Below, in pieces: positions 16,313-18,873 of a stretch of 18,873 bases of DNA (position 1 is its first letter; the number at the start of each line of letters is the position of its first letter). Where the stretch lies: positions 1 through 18,873 of the forward strand of contig JBKOWU010000059.1 of the NCBI GenBank assembly GCA_046724555.1, read 5' to 3'. Position numbers and translations under genes: made by a program. The notes under the pieces were generated by a model, which saw only the letters and a list, made by a program, of their open reading frames with translations, searched no databases and was not told the DNA's origin. This DNA comes from JAFAQB01 sp046724555. Lineage in GTDB: Archaea; Thermoproteota; Nitrososphaeria; Nitrososphaerales; Nitrososphaeraceae.

Positions 16313-17244
16313 TTGTCATTTGAATCGAAGTATATACTGCTTGATTTGCAGGCTAAAGATGAAGGTATTGCTATTATAAAGATCAACAGACTTGAAGTAC
16401 TAAATGCCCTTAACAAAGAAGCCATGTCAGAATTATCTACAGCAATTGACATTATTGGTGCAGATGATAAGATAAAGGTTTTAATTATAACCGGTAACGG
16501 GGAAAGATCCTTTTGTGCAGGAGCGGACATTAGATATGTAGTAAATATTGATCCTATTGAAGCAGAAAGATATGCGACTTTTGTTCATACTTTACTCAAT
16601 AAATAGAGAATTTAGAAAAGCCAGTCATTGCTGCAGTTAATGGTTATGCTCTAGGAGGCGGTTGCGAACTGGCATTAGCATGTGATATTAGAATAGCATC
16701 AAGCAATGCAAAGATAGGCCAGACAGAAGTTACAGTTGGTATTCCACCAGGATGGGGAGGGACTCAGAGACTGTTAAGTATAGTAGGCCCAGCAAAAACA
16801 AATGAGCTAATTTACACAGGAAAAATAATAAGAGCAGAAGAAGCAGAAAGAATTGGGCTTGTTAATAGAGTAATTAGTTTGAGTATTGAAGAAGACAGCA
16901 AGTCATTACCAGGTGAGTGTACACCTATTAGCACTATTTCTACACAATCTTCTATGAGTTCTCAAGAGCAAGAGCAGCAAAAACAAGAAGAAAAACAAAG
17001 AGCCAATGAACTTGCTAAAATTCTAAACACAAAGTTGATGGATGAATGCCTTTCCCTTGCAAAAGAGATTGCAAAGAATAGTTTTACTGGTGTCAAAACT
17101 AGTAAAATGTTAATCAACAAAGGAATTGACGTAGACATTAACACAGGATTACAGTTAGAAGTTTATGGTTGGGCATTATGTTTTACACATGAAGACAGAC
17201 AAAAAATGATGTCATCTTTTTTAAATAAAAGCAAGGAGAAGTAA
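16313..17244 (+). pseudogene. Enoyl-CoA hydratase (crotonase family), frameshifted at an A-tract
   Basis: Crotonases add water to enoyl-CoA; in thaumarchaea a member serves as crotonyl-CoA/3-hydroxypropionyl-CoA hydratase in CO2 fixation. From TTG 16313 the frame shows ILLDLQAKDEGIAIIKINR, LNALNKEAMSEL and the oxyanion-hole text SFCAGADI, then stops at TAG 16604-16606. One base back it continues as IENLEKPVIAAVNGYALGGG, with catalytic Glu in GGGCELAL and in IGQTEVTVGIPPGWGGTQRL, to TAA 17242-17244. One A is missing from AATAAATAG (16599-16607). Both halves are well conserved, so either the change is recent or it is an error. Also odd: a Gln/Glu/Ser-rich insertion of about 50 residues (around STQSSMSSQEQEQQKQEEKQ) between the core and the C-terminal helices. 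Whether it is the pathway enzyme or a fatty-acid paralogue is open. Confidence 0.82.
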
Positions 17245-17323
17245 CGAATCTAATTATGATATATCGATTATAACTAAATGACAAAAATACTTATTTTCAA
17301 TGTAGGCAAAAAAAGACTAATCT

Positions 17324-17842
17324 TTGTCTCGAGGTGTTAAAGTAAGAGCATTTCAGAAAAGTGATTATGATAAAGTCAGAGAATTTATTTTAGATATCAT
17401 TGTTAATGAATTTAAATTTAAGCTCGAATTTGATACTTTGGATTCGGACATACTTGCAATTGAGGAAACTTATAGCAAATCTAATGGAGGTTGCTTTTGG
17501 GTTGCAGAAACCAATGTTGATGATGATTCCGCCACTCAACAAAAACATCACCAAAAAATAGTCGGTACAACAGCTATAAGAAATTTGAAACAGTTTGAGT
17601 CTACATGCGAATTAAAGCGCATGTATGTACGAAGCGGTTTTAGACGGTTAGGTGTAGGACAAAAATTGCTTGACACGGCGATAAACTTTGCAAAAAGCGT
17701 TGGTTATTCAAGATTGGTCTTGGATAGTTCGAAGATATTAAATGCAGCAAGAGCACTATATCTAAAGAATGGTTTTGTTGACATTGATAGATACAATGAT
17801 AACTACAGAGCCGATGTATTCATGGAAAAAAAGTTATTATGA
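17324..17842 (+). CDS. GNAT-family N-acetyltransferase
   Basis: It would transfer an acetyl group from acetyl-CoA to an amine. The 172 residues fit a single GNAT domain: N-terminal VKVRAFQKSDYDKVREFI, central strands FWVAETN and IVGTTAIRNL, motif A with the CoA pyrophosphate loop KRMYVRSGFRRLGVGQKLL (R/Q-x-x-G-x-G as RRLGVG), and motif B YSRLVLDSSKIL followed by ARALYLKNGFVDID. The start is TTG at 17324-17326; no in-frame ATG lies near, and a TTATTTT about 28 bases upstream could be its TATA box. The stop (17840-17842) directly abuts a fragment of an unrelated secreted-protein gene. Substrate cannot be told from sequence; small molecule or protein N-terminus are both possible. Confidence 0.9.
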   Translation: MSRGVKVRAFQKSDYDKVREFILDIIVNEFKFKLEFDTLDSDILAIEETYSKSNGGCFWVAETNVDDDSATQQKHHQKIVGTTAIRNLKQFESTCELKRMYVRSGFRRLGVGQKLLDTAINFAKSVGYSRLVLDSSKILNAARALYLKNGFVDIDRYNDNYRADVFMEKKLL

Positions 17843-17843
17843 T

Positions 17844-18305
17844 CAATCCAACTCTTCGGTACATGGATTAGTCAATGTAGGCTCTGCTATCGAACAAGGC
17901 AAAAACTTTAGCATGTACGTAGGAGGCATCAACAGTCTACCATTCAATGCAAATAAATCACAAAGTGTAGTGCTATCATTCGTACCAAAGACAGTCAAAC
18001 TCCCGCCTGTAGTTTCTCTAACATACAATGTTACAATTTTAGACGCGACAGGCAAACCACTTTACAGTCATACATATGATGATAGCCATGGCGTACTTGA
18101 CTTGGAACCGGTACCAATTCATAAGAATATGCAATCTAAAAGTAATGCCGTCGCTTCGCAGAAGCAATTTACTACCTGGGGTCCTCATTTTATAGGCCAG
18201 GAAGAATTTAACACTGGGGTATTTCATATTAGCGGACCACCACTTTTTCCACATCCAATATCAGAGACGTTTGCATTACCCCCCAACGATAGGCTGCAAA
18301 TATAA
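17844..18305 (+). pseudogene. Truncated secreted beta-rich protein, 5' end lost
   Basis: Protein-like sequence begins right after the GNAT stop: SSVHGLVNVGSAIEQGKNF, VVLSFVPKTVKLPP, SLTYNVTILDATGKPLYSH, then TTWGPHFIGQEEFNTGVFHI. It has the look of an exported beta-sandwich protein of the archaeal surface. The only in-frame starts (ATG 17769 and ATG 17814) lie inside the GNAT gene and supply no signal peptide, so the 5' part has been lost. The 3' end jumps from FHISGPPLFPHP to ISETFALPPNDRLQI, which may hide an internal deletion. It could still be translated as a cytosolic overlap product, but without a signal peptide this is unlikely to be functional. Family unknown to me. Confidence 0.55.
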
Positions 18306-18580
18306 CTGCAGTAATGAAAACAGGAAGAAAAAACTACTCATTTATTTTCCAATTTTTTGAAACATGTTTATCTATCTAATTCTCATTCCAAATAATAGAT
18401 TCATACATATTATTTAACACCAAAATGGCAAAACACCTACTACGATAATAATAATAATATTGAAGCAGATTTTCTAGCGCTGTTGTAGATTAAAAATGGA
18501 TTAATAATGTTAGTGGACATGAAAGTGATCACAGTCTATAGATGCAAATAGAATTTGAATGTGTAAAAGCCAAAAAGATG
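18306..18580. other. Intergenic region
   Basis: No gene could be supported. A T-rich stretch at 18341-18359 (TTTATTTTCCAATTTTTTG) may end transcripts from the left. An AAT trinucleotide run lies near 18445-18460. Nothing else stands out until the tandem repeat at 18581. Confidence 0.45.
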
Positions 18581-18598
18581 CATAGTTAACATAGTTAA
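18581..18598 (+). repeat. Tandem 9-base repeat upstream of the winged-helix gene
   Basis: CATAGTTAA occurs twice head to tail (18581-18589 and 18590-18598), each followed by C so that GTTAAC palindromes recur nine bases apart. It lies about 50-70 bases before the ATG at 18650, upstream of the palindromic TATA element, a typical place for regulator binding. Confidence 0.6.
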
Positions 18599-18617
18599 CT
18601 TAATTATATTAACAGCT

Positions 18618-18631
18618 TGATTATATAATCA
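18618..18631. promoter_or_regulatory. Palindromic TATA element/candidate operator of the winged-helix gene
   Basis: TGATTATATAATCA is a perfect 14-base palindrome containing a TATA box 19-32 bases before the ATG at 18650. Outer arms CAGC (18613-18616) and GCTG (18634-18637) extend the dyad with slightly unequal spacers. A repressor bound here would block TBP, so autoregulation by the winged-helix protein is a natural guess. Confidence 0.55.
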
Positions 18632-18649
18632 GTGCTGGTATATATTAGC

Positions 18650-18873
18650 ATGTCACTTACGCCAACCTCATATCGAGATAGAATTTACATGATTGAAGAT
18701 ATAATACTAAAGCTAGTTGAATATGGAGAGCTAAACCAAACTGCATTAATCAGCTTTAGTGGATTGAATTTAAAGAAACATAGATGCATTCTTGATGAAT
18801 TAGAAGTAAATGGTTTGATACAAAAAGATGAATCGCCATTTGGAAAACGAATGGTTATAGTCTACAAGCCAAC
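18650..18873 (+). CDS. Winged-helix transcriptional regulator, 3' end outside window
   Basis: ATG at 18650 opens 74 codons up to the right edge. The product (MSLTPTSYRDRIYMIED, LKLVEYGELNQTALISF, SGLNLKKHRCILDELEVNG, IVYKPT) is a close paralogue of the regulator at 4293-4769: SYRDR, GELN, GLNLKKH and NGLI are shared at the same spacing. It lacks the roughly 40 residues that precede SYRDR in the other copy, so it starts directly with the DNA-binding domain. A palindromic TATA element at 18618-18631 gives it a leaderless promoter. Small archaeal regulators of this type usually act as dimers; target and signal are unknown. Confidence 0.82.
   Translation, partial: MSLTPTSYRDRIYMIEDIILKLVEYGELNQTALISFSGLNLKKHRCILDELEVNGLIQKDESPFGKRMVIVYKP

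Overview
This AT-rich window looks like chromosomal DNA of an ammonia-oxidising archaeon (Nitrososphaerota/Thaumarchaeota), most like the low-GC soil genus Candidatus Nitrosocosmicus. That placement is inferred from gene content; no search was run. The clues are short or leaderless transcripts with TATA-like boxes about 20-30 bases before start codons, TTG starts, winged-helix regulators of a thaumarchaeal type, an archaeal tyrosine recombinase, a crotonase of the kind used in the 3-hydroxypropionate/4-hydroxybutyrate cycle, SRPBCC and SnoaL-like small proteins, and many secreted proteins with Asn, Ser or Glu runs.

Layout. Positions 1-1202 (minus) hold a tyrosine recombinase that runs off the left edge. 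Positions 1404-4769 (minus) are a signalling block: a membrane histidine kinase, translationally coupled to a response regulator with an N-terminal winged helix and a C-terminal receiver, and a separate winged-helix protein upstream. Positions 4887-6262 hold a decayed SRPBCC gene, a SnoaL/NTF2-like gene and an SRPBCC-like gene. A 42-residue Cys-containing protein (6541-6669) precedes a 641-residue membrane protein (6998-8923) that joins a site-2 protease, two CBS motifs and a SpoIIM-like domain.

Positions 9381-11687 are a run of small secreted or unknown genes, most of them broken. An intact 44-residue protein with ten cysteines sits among them (10292-10426). A secreted protein with a probable TIM barrel and a PDZ domain follows (11803-13515). 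The right part reads forward: an isoaspartyl peptidase/asparaginase gene, an MDR-type NADPH oxidoreductase, an enoyl-CoA hydratase gene, a GNAT acetyltransferase and the remnant of a secreted protein. The window ends in the start of a second winged-helix gene, clearly paralogous to the one at 4293-4769.

The most striking feature is how many genes are broken by single small indels, often at short simple repeats: (TA)n near 9409, A5 at 9975, T4 near 14034, A9 at 14106 and an A-tract at 16601. There is also one in-frame TGA near 11484. Either this is real decay or slippage-prone switching, or it is homopolymer error in the assembly; sequence alone cannot decide. The A9 site in the asparaginase gene also contains A AAA AAG, the classical -1 frameshift heptamer, in the right register to restore the full protein. 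No tRNA, rRNA or CRISPR array was seen.
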